Below, one piece after another: positions 33,235 to 43,587 of a stretch of 64,000 nucleotides of DNA. The translations under genes were made by a program, and so were the position numbers. Numbering within the stretch: the first letter of the stretch is position 1; every line of letters begins with the position of its first letter. The stretch comes from Fervidibacillus halotolerans. GTDB lineage: Bacteria; Bacillota; Bacilli; Bacillales; Caldibacillaceae. The stretch lies in assembly GCF_026547205.1 (NCBI RefSeq), contig NZ_CP106877.1, positions 698,001 through 762,000 on the forward strand, read 5' to 3'. The notes beneath the pieces are model-generated. The model made no database searches. It had not been told where the DNA came from and saw only the letters and a list, made by a program, of their open reading frames with translations.

Positions 33235-34716
33235 GAGCATTTTGCAGATTTTTTAACCCAAGAGTTACAAGGTTTTTAACGAAATAAAAAAGGACTTCAC
33301 CCCTTATTTATAGAATTTTGAAGTGACCCAAAAACAAAATTCATAAGGAGGAAGTCACTTTGTATATTCTACAAGAAAGTCTATTTTCCTTTGAAGAATT
33401 GCAAATTTTAGAGTCAAAAGAGAAATTACCGATCTTTTTTAGTGCTCTAGATTTGCGTCCTTATGCTAAACAATTGAAAAGTTCTTCACCCCAAGGGGCT
33501 GAAGGCTATTGTAGAGAGGGGATATTAAGGGCTCTTATCGCCGCCCCATTAGAAAAAATTGATACCTTCACTGAACTTCACAATCGTTTAAAAAATGATG
33601 TGCGCTTTCGATACCAATGTGGATTAGATATTAGTCGTCCTGCACCGTCTATTTCTACGCTAAGTCGGGTGTTTTCAGATCTAACTCGAAAAGGTCTGGC
33701 AAAACAGATTTTTCATGATCTCGTCTCAATTGCTCAAGATGAAGGAATAATCGATGGAAGCCATCAAGCCATTGATAGTGCTGCCATCGATGCTTATGAA
33801 AAGAAACGACCTAAGAAAAGATGTGAGCATACAGGCAATGCAAATTGGGGTGCTAAGTTTGATTCATTTGGCAATAAAATTACTTGGTTTGGTTATAAGA
33901 TGCACCTTTCAGTTGATACCAAAAGCGAATTGCCGATGGCAATTGAAGTAACCCCCGCTCATATGAATGACGGAGATGTTGCCCCACAATTAATTGAGCA
34001 AGTCAACCAATGTGTAAAAACGAAAATCGAATATTTGATTATGGATGCAGGCTATGACCAACTGAAAAATTACGAATCCGCCAAGAACATTGGGGCACAA
34101 GCAATTATCCCATTGAATTTGCGTAATGAAAAAGAACCTCCAGCAGGAATCGCTTCAAATGGAACCCCACGTTGTTCTATGGGATATCATATGACTTATT
34201 GGGGATCCGAAAAGAATCAACTTAAGTTTAGGTGTCCCCATGCTACTGGAAAAGTTGATTGCCCTTTGGGCATGACTGCATGTTCTTCTTCCAACTATGG
34301 GATGGTTGTAAAAGTAAACACTCTTAAAGATTTACGAAGATATTCGATTCCTCATCGTGATACAAAGCGTTGGAAAGAACTATATAATGAACGAACGAGT
34401 GTAGAACGCTGTAATTCAAGAATGAAAAGTTATTTAACCGCAAATTCTTTACACATAAGAGGAATTGAAAAAGTAAAAACCCATATCTATTTAAATGCAA
34501 TTGTGTTAATAGCTTCAGCACTAGCAATGAACAAGCAAAGTAGAAAGCAAATTGCTATTTAAAAATAATAAAAATTCATAAATTCTGTAAGTATGCTCAA
34601 ATTTGTGGATTGATCCCTTTCTAAACTTTATCAAAATTATTGTAATAAAACATCTGATTATAATCAGCATTTTTTAAACGCTTTTTTTGTAGAAAATCAA
34701 ATTTTGCAAAACACTC
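33235..34716 (+). mobile_element. IS4-type insertion sequence with 5-bp target duplication
   Basis: The left end GAGCATTTTGCAGATTTT (from 33235) matches the inverted right end GAGTGTTTTGCAAAATTT (ending at 34716) at most positions. AAATA flanks the element on both sides (33230-33234 and 34717-34721), a likely target-site duplication. The element is 1,482 bp and carries one transposase gene. Confidence 0.75.
33360..34562 (+). CDS. DDE transposase, IS4-like
   Basis: 400 aa, uninterrupted; GGAGG lies upstream. The catalytic Asp residues are in HQAIDSAAID and LIMDAGYD; the C-terminal signature YNERTSVERCNSRMK fits the IS4-type Y-(2)-R-(3)-E-(6)-K pattern exactly. The N-terminal region KSSSPQGAEGYCREGILRAL is the DNA-binding part. 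A Cys-containing insert (FRCPHATGKVDCPLGM) lies before the last catalytic motif. The start codon is TTG or GTG-like at the beginning of the frame (33360). Family placement between IS4 and IS1182-like groups is not certain, but the gene seems intact. Confidence 0.88.
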   Translation: MYILQESLFSFEELQILESKEKLPIFFSALDLRPYAKQLKSSSPQGAEGYCREGILRALIAAPLEKIDTFTELHNRLKNDVRFRYQCGLDISRPAPSISTLSRVFSDLTRKGLAKQIFHDLVSIAQDEGIIDGSHQAIDSAAIDAYEKKRPKKRCEHTGNANWGAKFDSFGNKITWFGYKMHLSVDTKSELPMAIEVTPAHMNDGDVAPQLIEQVNQCVKTKIEYLIMDAGYDQLKNYESAKNIGAQAIIPLNLRNEKEPPAGIASNGTPRCSMGYHMTYWGSEKNQLKFRCPHATGKVDCPLGMTACSSSNYGMVVKVNTLKDLRRYSIPHRDTKRWKELYNERTSVERCNSRMKSYLTANSLHIRGIEKVKTHIYLNAIVLIASALAMNKQSRKQIAI

Positions 34717-34748
34717 AAATAATGAATTATATTCAAATAATGATATAC

Positions 34749-34754
34749 TATAAT
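34749..34754 (+). promoter_or_regulatory. Possible -10 of mqo
   Basis: TATAAT at 34749-34754, about 95 bp before the mqo start, with no good -35. It lies 32 bp beyond the end of the IS4-type element, so the insertion may have replaced upstream control sequences. Confidence 0.35.
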
Positions 34755-34844
34755 ATAGAAAAAAATGTAGAAAAGAATCTAGATAGAGAAAAGACAGTTA
34801 ACTAGATTTTTTCTACAGAAAATAGGGGATAAGGATGGAGAAAA

Positions 34845-36356
34845 ATGAGTAACAGTAAAGAAACGACAGATGTGGTATTAATTGGTGCTGGAATCATGAG
34901 TGCAACGTTAGGCACACTTTTGAAAGAATTAGCACCGGATTGGGAAATCAAAGTGTTTGAGAAGCTAGACAAGCCTGGGGAAGAAAGTTCAAATGAGTGG
35001 AATAATGCAGGAACGGGTCATTCAGCATTATGTGAATTGAACTACACTCCAGAGAAATCCGATGGAACGATCGATACGACGAAAGCGGTTAAAATTTATG
35101 AACAATTCCAAGTATCTAAACAATTTTGGACCTACCTTGTGAAAACGAAACGAATACAAGATCCGGAAGAATTTATTCGACCTTTACCTCACATGAGTTT
35201 TGTGGAAGGGGAAAAGAATGTAACCTATTTAAGGAAACGGTACGAAGCGTTGAAAAACCATCCTTTTTTTGAAGGAATGGAATTTACAGATGACCCGGAA
35301 AAATTAAAGGAATGGATTCCCCTCATAATGGAAGGGCGTACATCGAATGAACCGATTGCTGCAACGAAAATCGATTCCGGCACCGATGTAAACTTTGGAG
35401 CTTTAACGCGTAAGTTATTTGATTATTTAAAAGAACATCGTGTTGAAATTAACTACAACCATAGTGTAAAAGATGTGAAACGGACAAATAATGGCTTATG
35501 GGAATTGAAAGTAAAGGATCTTCGTACAGGTTCTATCAAACATGTGAAATCGAAATTTGTATTTATCGGTGCTGGTGGAGGTAGCCTACATTTATTACAA
35601 AAATCCGGCATACCAGAAGGCAAACATATCGGTGGTTTCCCTGTAAGCGGATTATTTTTAGTATGTAACAATCCGGAAGTGGTTGAACGACATCATGCTA
35701 AAGTATATAGTAAGGCTAAAATTGGTGCACCACCGATGTCCGTACCACATCTTGATACGCGGTATATCGATGGGAAAAAATCACTACTTTTCGGACCCTT
35801 TGCTGGTTTCACACCGAAATTTTTAAAGACCGGTTCGAATTGGGATTTGTTTGCTTCGGTAAAATCCCATAATATTACGACATTATTGGCGTCTGCTTTT
35901 AAAAACTTTCCTTTAGAAAAATATTTAATTCAGCAGCTTCTTTTGACGAAGGAAAAACGTATACAAGAGTTGCGTGGATTTGTACCAACTGCTAAATCTG
36001 AAGATTGGGAGATTGTTATCGCAGGTCAACGGGTACAAATTATTAAAGATACGAAAGCGGGTGGAAAAGGTACAATTCAATTCGGAACGGAAGTTGTTAC
36101 GTCAAAAGATGGTACGATTGCAGCGTTGCTTGGAGCTTCTCCCGGTGCTTCCACAGCTGTACAAGTAATGATTGAAGTAATTGAAAAAAGCTTCCCTGAA
36201 CATTTAAAAGAATGGGAACCAAAAATAAAAGAAATGATTCCTTCATATGGTATGACTCATCAAGATCACCCAGAACTGTTCCGTGAAATTCAAACATCGG
36301 CTTCGAAAGTGCTCGGTTTAACCGCCCAAAGTGAAAAGGAACCGGTTTACCAGTAA
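34845..36356 (+). CDS. mqo: Malate:quinone oxidoreductase
   Basis: A 503-aa FAD-dependent peripheral membrane enzyme that oxidises malate to oxaloacetate and passes electrons to quinone. ATG is preceded by AAGGATGGAG. The dinucleotide-binding loop is [20 protein letters not shown] near residues 10-29, followed by the family motifs [20 protein letters not shown] and [20 protein letters not shown], and near the C-terminus [18 protein letters not shown]. Full length for the family. It stands as a single gene between the IS4-type element and a terminator, and complements or replaces malate dehydrogenase in the TCA cycle. Confidence 0.95.
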   Translation: MSNSKETTDVVLIGAGIMSATLGTLLKELAPDWEIKVFEKLDKPGEESSNEWNNAGTGHSALCELNYTPEKSDGTIDTTKAVKIYEQFQVSKQFWTYLVKTKRIQDPEEFIRPLPHMSFVEGEKNVTYLRKRYEALKNHPFFEGMEFTDDPEKLKEWIPLIMEGRTSNEPIAATKIDSGTDVNFGALTRKLFDYLKEHRVEINYNHSVKDVKRTNNGLWELKVKDLRTGSIKHVKSKFVFIGAGGGSLHLLQKSGIPEGKHIGGFPVSGLFLVCNNPEVVERHHAKVYSKAKIGAPPMSVPHLDTRYIDGKKSLLFGPFAGFTPKFLKTGSNWDLFASVKSHNITTLLASAFKNFPLEKYLIQQLLLTKEKRIQELRGFVPTAKSEDWEIVIAGQRVQIIKDTKAGGKGTIQFGTEVVTSKDGTIAALLGASPGASTAVQVMIEVIEKSFPEHLKEWEPKIKEMIPSYGMTHQDHPELFREIQTSASKVLGLTAQSEKEPVYQ

Positions 36357-36440
36357 TGTTTCGATAATTATTGTATAGCAATATTCAATACAATTTTCAA
36401 ATTTATTAATCTACTTATCGTTTCAAATTGGAATCTATGT

Positions 36441-36476
36441 ATAAAGGCATATTTCCATATGGGTTATGCCTTTATT
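36441..36476 (+). terminator. Terminator of mqo
   Basis: TAAAGGCATA at 36442-36451 pairs with TATGCCTTTA at 36465-36474, then T-rich sequence, 85 bp past the stop. The remaining 280 bp up to the ClC gene show nothing else. Confidence 0.82.
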
Positions 36477-36756
36477 TACATTTTTCCTTTAATGTTCTAA
36501 AATAAAAAAGTGTTCATATTCTTTATTAGACTTGTTTTGAACCATAGATCGCCCCGGCTTTTGTATTTCATTCTTTTGAAAATTCGGGGCTGTCTACGGT
36601 TCTCTATTTTTTCTAATTCATATTTTCAAATGATCAGTATGTATTTATTGTTATTTTTCTAGAATGGAGGAATTCACTTGAATCGTTTAACTCATTTTGA
36701 AAGGAATTTTTTCAGGTGAACAATAGAAAATTTTACCAACTTGGAGTTGACAGAAA

Positions 36757-37542
36757 GTGAATGAGAAAGTTTTGAAATGGCATTTACCAGTTAAACCGAT
36801 TGGGTATGTCATTCGTGGAGGGATTGTCGGCATTTTTGCTGGACTAATTGTTAGTCTGTTTCGGTTGTCCATAGAAAAGGCAATTCAACTCGTAAAACAA
36901 TTTTTTCAATATACCCATGACAAATCCATTTTGTTTATTTATGCAGTGATCTTTGTTTTTATCATTATGTTCATTTTAGGTCATCTAACTAAAAGGAAAC
37001 CAAATATTAAAGGGAGTGGGATTCCACAAGTTGAAGGACAAATTCGGTGGGTTATTGATCTCAAACGGAGATCTGTACTTTTCGGAAAATTTTTTGGAGG
37101 GATTTTGTCTATTGGTTCAGGAAGTTTTCTTGGTAGAGAAGGGCCTTCTATTCAATTAGGAGCCGCAATTGGGCAAGGGGTAAATGAATATTTACGTGGA
37201 GATAAAACAGAAGAAAAAATTATGATCACAAGCGGCGCAAGTGCCGGACTTTCCGCTGCGTTCAATGCGCCGGTTGCTGGTTTACTTTTCGGATTAGAAG
37301 AGGTTCATCACCACTTTAGCTCGGTCCTTTTAATTACTTGTTTTTCGGCTTCCATAACAGCCAATTTTGTTTCATTAAATATTTTTGGTATGACGCCTGT
37401 ACTCTATTTAGGTGAATTATCGATTTTTCCTTTGAAAGAGTATTTATGGTTAATTGCTTTAGGGATGATATTAGGAATTTTTGGTTATATTTACCAACTA
37501 ATTTTGTTTAAAGTGTCGGATTGGTATCGATTTATACCTTAA
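36757..37542 (+). pseudogene. Truncated ClC-type chloride channel/antiporter
   Basis: The frame (GTG start, TTGGAG upstream) encodes the first 250 or so residues of a ClC protein: GSGIPQVEGQIRW (first Cl- binding motif), GSFLGREGPSIQLGAAIGQG (second motif) and SGASAGLSAAFNAPVAGLLF. Family members have 400-500 residues with a second inverted half that holds the GxFxP motif and the gating Tyr. Here it ends DWYRFIP* at the junction with the tail of a convergent ABC permease fragment. The second half is deleted, so a functional channel is unlikely. Confidence 0.85.
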
Positions 37543-37899
37543 ATTCGGTTGACCGTAAATAATCGACCGCATCGCCATGATTTGATATGTTAATGGATTA
37601 AAGCTAGCAATGAAATTGATATAATTCGGAACCGCGTCGATAACATAAAAGGTTGGTGCTGAAAATCCAATGGGCATGATCGACATGGCAATGATGGTAT
37701 CTCTTTTCTGGTAGTCATTAATAAACACAGTTAGTAGGACGCCAAGGGATGTCCAAAAAATTAATGAAACGATGCCTAACAAAACGCCTAAAAAGAAATC
37801 GAATAAGTGGACATTCAAAGTAAAAATAACAGATAGAAAATACAAAATAATGGATTGGGTGACAAAACCGATGATTGGAAATGTAGACATTCCGAGAAT
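37540..37899 (-). pseudogene. Fragment of an ABC-2 type permease
   Basis: The minus-strand frame contains FTLNVHLFDFFLGVLLGIVS and SIMPIGFSAPTFYVIDAVPN, then FNPLTYQIMAMRSIIYGQ, the C-terminal half of an ABC-2 exporter permease (drug/antibiotic type). The N-terminal membrane helices are missing; upstream it joins the ATPase fragment, downstream it joins the ClC fragment. Confidence 0.75.
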
Positions 37900-38288
37900 A
37901 TATTTTGTTGTAAATTCACTTTATTCAATGCCTTTAATGTCATTTCTTCAGATCTTTTTTTATCAAAACCTGCCAATAAAGGTCCAAGTAATACATTATC
38001 AAAAACATTAAGATACCAATCAATCACTTGATTTTGTGGACTAAACCCTAAAATGCGATAAGGGTTCTTGGGATTGATATATTGATCATGATATATGATT
38101 GTACCTTCAGTAATTTCTTGAATTCCTGAAAGCCCATTTAAAAGTGTTGATTTACCTGCTCCGTTTGATCCTACTAATGCAACAAAATCTCCGGGATAAA
38201 TATTAAAGTTGATATTCTTTATTCCTGCACCATTATTGTAGGTAACTGAAAGGTTCTTTACCAATAATATCGGTTTTTCATTATTCAT
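37900..38288 (-). pseudogene. Truncated ABC ATPase of a drug-type exporter
   Basis: Starts at ATG 38288 and shows Walker A (VGSNGAGKSTLLNGLSG, residues 39-55) and the Q-loop region GFSPQNQVIDWYLNVFDNVL. Similarity stops near residue 126 (LKALNKVNL); signature, Walker B and H-loop are missing. The sequence then enters the permease fragment in another frame. A deletion has fused the two genes. Confidence 0.82.
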
Positions 38289-38311
38289 TTGTGTTCACGC
38301 TCCTAGTTTTT

Positions 38312-38374
38312 AAATCTACCAATAATGGTTACTTTAGAAATCTAAAATTTCTGAAAACTCAAAATGGTAGATTT
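38312..38374. repeat. Nested inverted repeats upstream of the ABC exporter relic
   Basis: AAATCTACCA at 38312-38321 is the exact inverse of TGGTAGATTT at 38365-38374. Between them AGAAAT (38336-38341) and ATTTCT (38347-38352) form a second hairpin. Such nested dyads are typical of regulator sites or leader structures; the exporter they preceded is now broken. Confidence 0.6.
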
Positions 38375-38592
38375 CCTTAGCTTATCGAACATCTATATGA
38401 CACCACCTTTTTCAATCGGTTGAAACTTGACATGTTCTTATATATAGTAGTACAAAATATCAAAAAATAGTATAATTTTGGAAAAAAACATGGCTTTGTT
38501 AGTATTATAAGTAATGAAATATTCTTATAAAATTCTTAGTCAAAAACATATATAATATAGAATTTAAGAGGAAATAAGGTGCAGAAACAAGT

Positions 38593-38904
38593 ATGCATTC
38601 TAGTAAAGTTATCAGTTTTCCGGAATTGAAAGTAGCTGATCATGATTTTGAGGTTGAATTTGACGTAGAACTGGTTAGTTTCGTTAATGAAGATGCTGGG
38701 CAGTTCAAAGATTTTAAAGAGCAAGTTATACATGTGATATTGGAAAAATATTATTTGGTCAACCTCCACGGAAGTGAGCAAAATCATTGGAGAGTATTTC
38801 ATCGTTGTATGAGACGAATTGGTGACCAAATGCTAAAGTTTCTCTTGTTTGGAATGGGAGACAAAAGAAAAAAGCCCTTGGATATCAAGGACTTTTGTTT
38901 ATGA
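38593..38904 (+). CDS. Hypothetical acidic protein, doubtful
   Basis: 103 codons starting ATG; the nearest purine-rich sequence (AAGAGGAAATAAGG) is too far upstream for a standard ribosome binding site. The first 70 residues look protein-like (ISFPELKVADHDFEVEFDVE; AGQFKDFKEQVIHVILEKYY), but the last 20 are encoded by the terminator and 3' end of the convergent tRNA gene, so the original end is probably lost. No family recognised. It may be a relic. Confidence 0.35.
   Translation: MHSSKVISFPELKVADHDFEVEFDVELVSFVNEDAGQFKDFKEQVIHVILEKYYLVNLHGSEQNHWRVFHRCMRRIGDQMLKFLLFGMGDKRKKPLDIKDFCL
38868..38896 (-). terminator. Terminator of tRNA-Val
   Basis: On the minus strand AAAAGTCCTTG pairs with CAAGGGCTTTTTT over ATATC (one mismatch), immediately after the tRNA. 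Confidence 0.9.
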
Positions 38905-38974
38905 TTCCGACTGGGCTCGAACCAGCGACCCCCACCCTGTCAAGGTGGTGCTCTCCCAGCTGAGCTACGGAATC
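38902..38974 (-). tRNA. trnV: tRNA-Val (anticodon GAC)
   Basis: On the minus strand the 73-nt cloverleaf begins GATTCCGTAGCTCAGCTGGG. Acceptor arm GATTCCG/CGGAATC, D arm GCTC/GAGC, anticodon arm CCACC-TTGACAG-GGTGG with anticodon GAC, and T arm with TTCGAGC are all regular; discriminator base A, no encoded CCA. It reads GUC/GUU valine codons. It has its own promoter and terminator. Confidence 0.97.
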
Positions 38975-39000
38975 GCAATCAAATAAGTAAGACATGTATT

Positions 39001-39029
39001 AATATAATATACACTTCATCCAATGTCAA
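39001..39029 (-). promoter_or_regulatory. Promoter of tRNA-Val
   Basis: On the minus strand TTGACA (39029-39024), a 17-bp spacer and TATATT (39006-39001). Predicted start is about 20 bases before the mature tRNA 5' end. Confidence 0.82.
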
Positions 39030-39405
39030 CTATTTTTTGTAAAGTTTTTTTGCAAAAACTAAAATACATATTTTTTGTAGGCAAATTTATAAAAAACACC
39101 AGTTCTTATCTTTTGGAAGGCTTTATTTTCAAAAGGTAGAAAAAACGGCCAATCGTTCAATTTCCTGTTCTATCCAATATGAATGCGCCTTTAATGCTTA
39201 TAATCCATTAATATTAACGGATTTTTTCCTTTACGAAGAAAATGGAAGAATCTATATCTCTGGATATTAAAAATTTGTTCAGTTGACTTCTGCCTCCTTT
39301 AACGAAAAAGGAGTGATGACACTTTGTTTGATGGTTGATTTTTTTTGTGAAATTCGAAAAAATAGAATTAAAATAATTTTGAAAAGAACAAAGGGGTTGG
39401 GAAAT
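39030..39405. other. Intergenic region before acyl-CoA synthetase gene
   Basis: 376 bp, AT-rich. The reading frame of the synthetase is open upstream to about 39283 but has no start with a ribosome binding site there. No promoter could be assigned. Confidence 0.35.
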
Positions 39406-41406
<2,001 letters not shown>

Positions 41407-41639
41407 GTTCTTTTAAACCTGTATAAAATTACGACTGTTTATTTTATTCAACGGAATCTTTGATGAAAATTTAAAGGTTCGACCGATGATTATATAAAAA
41501 ATGATTTGTTCGAATTTGATGTTTTCCATAGAAAATCGTTGCATTCTCTCCCGATGACGAGTAATATTTTTCATGTGTGTAAAAGGAATATAGGTTTAGA
41601 ACGATGTTTAGGAAGATTACAGGTTAGGATGGTTCATTT

Positions 41640-43205
41640 ATGAAAACATATACAGAAGAAGTAAAATCTCGTCGGACCTTTGCGATTATTTCCCACCCGG
41701 ATGCGGGAAAAACGACTTTGACGGAACAACTGTTACTATTTGGTGGAGCAATTCGGGCAGCGGGTACGGTGAAAGGGAAAAAGTCGGGGAAGTTTGCAAC
41801 GAGCGATTGGATGGAGATTGAAAAGCAACGGGGAATTTCGGTCACATCCAGTGTGATGCAATTTGACTACAACGGTTATCGGGTGAATATTTTAGATACC
41901 CCTGGTCACGAAGATTTTAGCGAAGATACGTACCGAACATTGACCGCTGTCGATAGCGCGGTCATGGTGATCGATTCAGCAAAAGGAATCGAGCCTCAAA
42001 CAATTAAATTATTTAAAGTTTGTCGTATGCGTGGGATTCCGATTTTTACATTTATGAATAAATTGGATCGGGTAGGGAAAGCACCCCTTGAATTGATTGC
42101 AGAATTGGAAGAAGTTCTCGGAATCGAAGCGTATCCGATGAATTGGCCAATTGGTATGGGAAAAGAATTTCTCGGTATTTACGATCGTTTTTATCATCGA
42201 ATTGAAACTTTCCGTGCTGAAGAAGGAGACCGATTTTTGCCATTGGATGATCGGGGAGAATTAGCCGTTAATCACCCGATGAAAGAATCCGCTTTATATA
42301 CTCAAGTTTTAGAAGAAGTGGAACTACTAAATGAGGCAGGGAATGAATTTTCCGAAGAAAAAATTCGCAATGGATTACTTACCCCAGTATTTTTTGGTAG
42401 TGCATTAACGAACTTCGGTGTACAAACATTTTTAGAAACGTTTTTACAATTTGCCCCCGAACCTCAACCGAGACATTCCGATCAAGGAGACATTGACCCA
42501 TTGGATGAACAATTCTCTGGATTCATATTTAAAATTCAAGCGAATATGAATCCGAAACATCGGGATCGGATTGCATTCGTTCGCGTATGTTCGGGTAAAT
42601 TTGAACGGGGAATGTCGGTTACGCTCGCACGAACGGGAAAGACGAGTAAGTTAAGCCAATCGACCCAATTTCTCGCCGATGATCGAAGTACTGTTGAAGA
42701 AGCGGTAAGTGGAGATATTATCGGATTGTACGATACGGGTACGTACCAAATTGGTGATACGATTGTCGATGGAAAAAAAGTGTTCCAATACGATCCATTG
42801 CCTGTTTTTACACCGGAATTATTCGCACGGGTTACTGCGAAAAACGTTATGAAGCAAAAACAATTTCACAAAGGCATTCATCAACTTGTTCAAGAAGGGG
42901 CAGTCCAATTATTTAAAACAAAATATGAAGATTACATCCTTGGGGCTGTCGGTCAACTCCAATTTGACGTTTTTGTAAACCGGATGAAAAATGAATACAA
43001 TGTGGATGTCGTAATGGAACATATCGGTTCAAAAATTGCCCGATGGATTGAAGATGATAGTGTGGATGAAAGGTTGAATAGTTCACGAAATATGCTCGTA
43101 CGGGATCGTAACGATCGGAATGTCTTTTTATTTGAAAATAATTTCGCCCTACGTTGGTTTCAAGAAAAACATCCAAATATTAAGCTGTACAACCCGATGG
43201 ATTAA
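41640..43205 (+). CDS. prfC: Peptide chain release factor 3
   Basis: A 521-aa translational GTPase that recycles RF1/RF2 after termination. The G-domain motifs are G1 [19 protein letters not shown] (residues 18-36), switch [22 protein letters not shown]3 [16 protein letters not shown] and G4 FMNKLDR. Domain II and the RF3-specific C-terminal domain ([20 protein letters not shown]) are present and length is typical. AGGATGG stands before the ATG. RF3 is absent from some bacilli such as B. subtilis, so its presence is a lineage marker. A terminator follows. Confidence 0.95.
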   Translation: MKTYTEEVKSRRTFAIISHPDAGKTTLTEQLLLFGGAIRAAGTVKGKKSGKFATSDWMEIEKQRGISVTSSVMQFDYNGYRVNILDTPGHEDFSEDTYRTLTAVDSAVMVIDSAKGIEPQTIKLFKVCRMRGIPIFTFMNKLDRVGKAPLELIAELEEVLGIEAYPMNWPIGMGKEFLGIYDRFYHRIETFRAEEGDRFLPLDDRGELAVNHPMKESALYTQVLEEVELLNEAGNEFSEEKIRNGLLTPVFFGSALTNFGVQTFLETFLQFAPEPQPRHSDQGDIDPLDEQFSGFIFKIQANMNPKHRDRIAFVRVCSGKFERGMSVTLARTGKTSKLSQSTQFLADDRSTVEEAVSGDIIGLYDTGTYQIGDTIVDGKKVFQYDPLPVFTPELFARVTAKNVMKQKQFHKGIHQLVQEGAVQLFKTKYEDYILGAVGQLQFDVFVNRMKNEYNVDVVMEHIGSKIARWIEDDSVDERLNSSRNMLVRDRNDRNVFLFENNFALRWFQEKHPNIKLYNPMD

Positions 43206-43236
43206 CAGATAGGACGATAATTTTCGAAAAATCGAT

Positions 43237-43283
43237 GGGACTTCCTATGTAACAAAAGGGATGGTTAGGAAGTCCTTTCATTT
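43237..43283 (+). terminator. Terminator of prfC
   Basis: GGACTTCCTA at 43238-43247 pairs exactly with TAGGAAGTCC at 43266-43275, followed by T-rich sequence (TTTCATTTTTTT). Confidence 0.9.
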
Positions 43284-43469
43284 TTTTACAGATTCATTGT
43301 TAAACTGACGTATTCAATCGACATTGAAATTAGTTTTTGTTGAATCGTTAATAGAACTCTCCGTTTCATTTGGAAATTTTATATTTACATTTATCCACTC
43401 GTACAAGAAACGCTCCATTTCCCAATACGTTGGGAAAAAGGTTCGAAATTCGTATTATCATTCGGGACT

Positions 43470-43498
43470 TTGCATTTTCTATGTAATTTTTTTATAAT
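43470..43498 (+). promoter_or_regulatory. Promoter of the RND efflux gene
   Basis: -35 TTGCAT at 43470-43475 and a perfect -10 TATAAT at 43493-43498 are 17 bp apart. The predicted start near 43505 lies 20 bp before the palindromic operator. Confidence 0.8.
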
Positions 43499-43525
43499 TA
43501 AGTGAAAATATATTGTTTGTACATA

Positions 43526-43543
43526 TGACTGACCAGTCAGTCA
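43526..43543. promoter_or_regulatory. TetR-type operator of the RND efflux gene
   Basis: TGACTGAC-CA-GTCAGTCA is a perfect 8+8 palindrome. This TGAC(T)GACT class of site is bound by many TetR-family repressors of efflux genes. It lies between the transcription start and the ribosome binding site. The TetR gene downstream of the pump is the likely ligand-responsive repressor (inference). Confidence 0.82.
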
Positions 43544-43587
43544 AACGGCTTATTGAAATTGAACAACAGAAAAAAGGAGTGAATCAA

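Noticed and set aside
43513-43587. N-terminal extension of the RND pump
   Set aside because: The extension would be encoded by the operator region and lacks a ribosome binding site; a TTG with AAGGAG gives the normal RND N-terminus.
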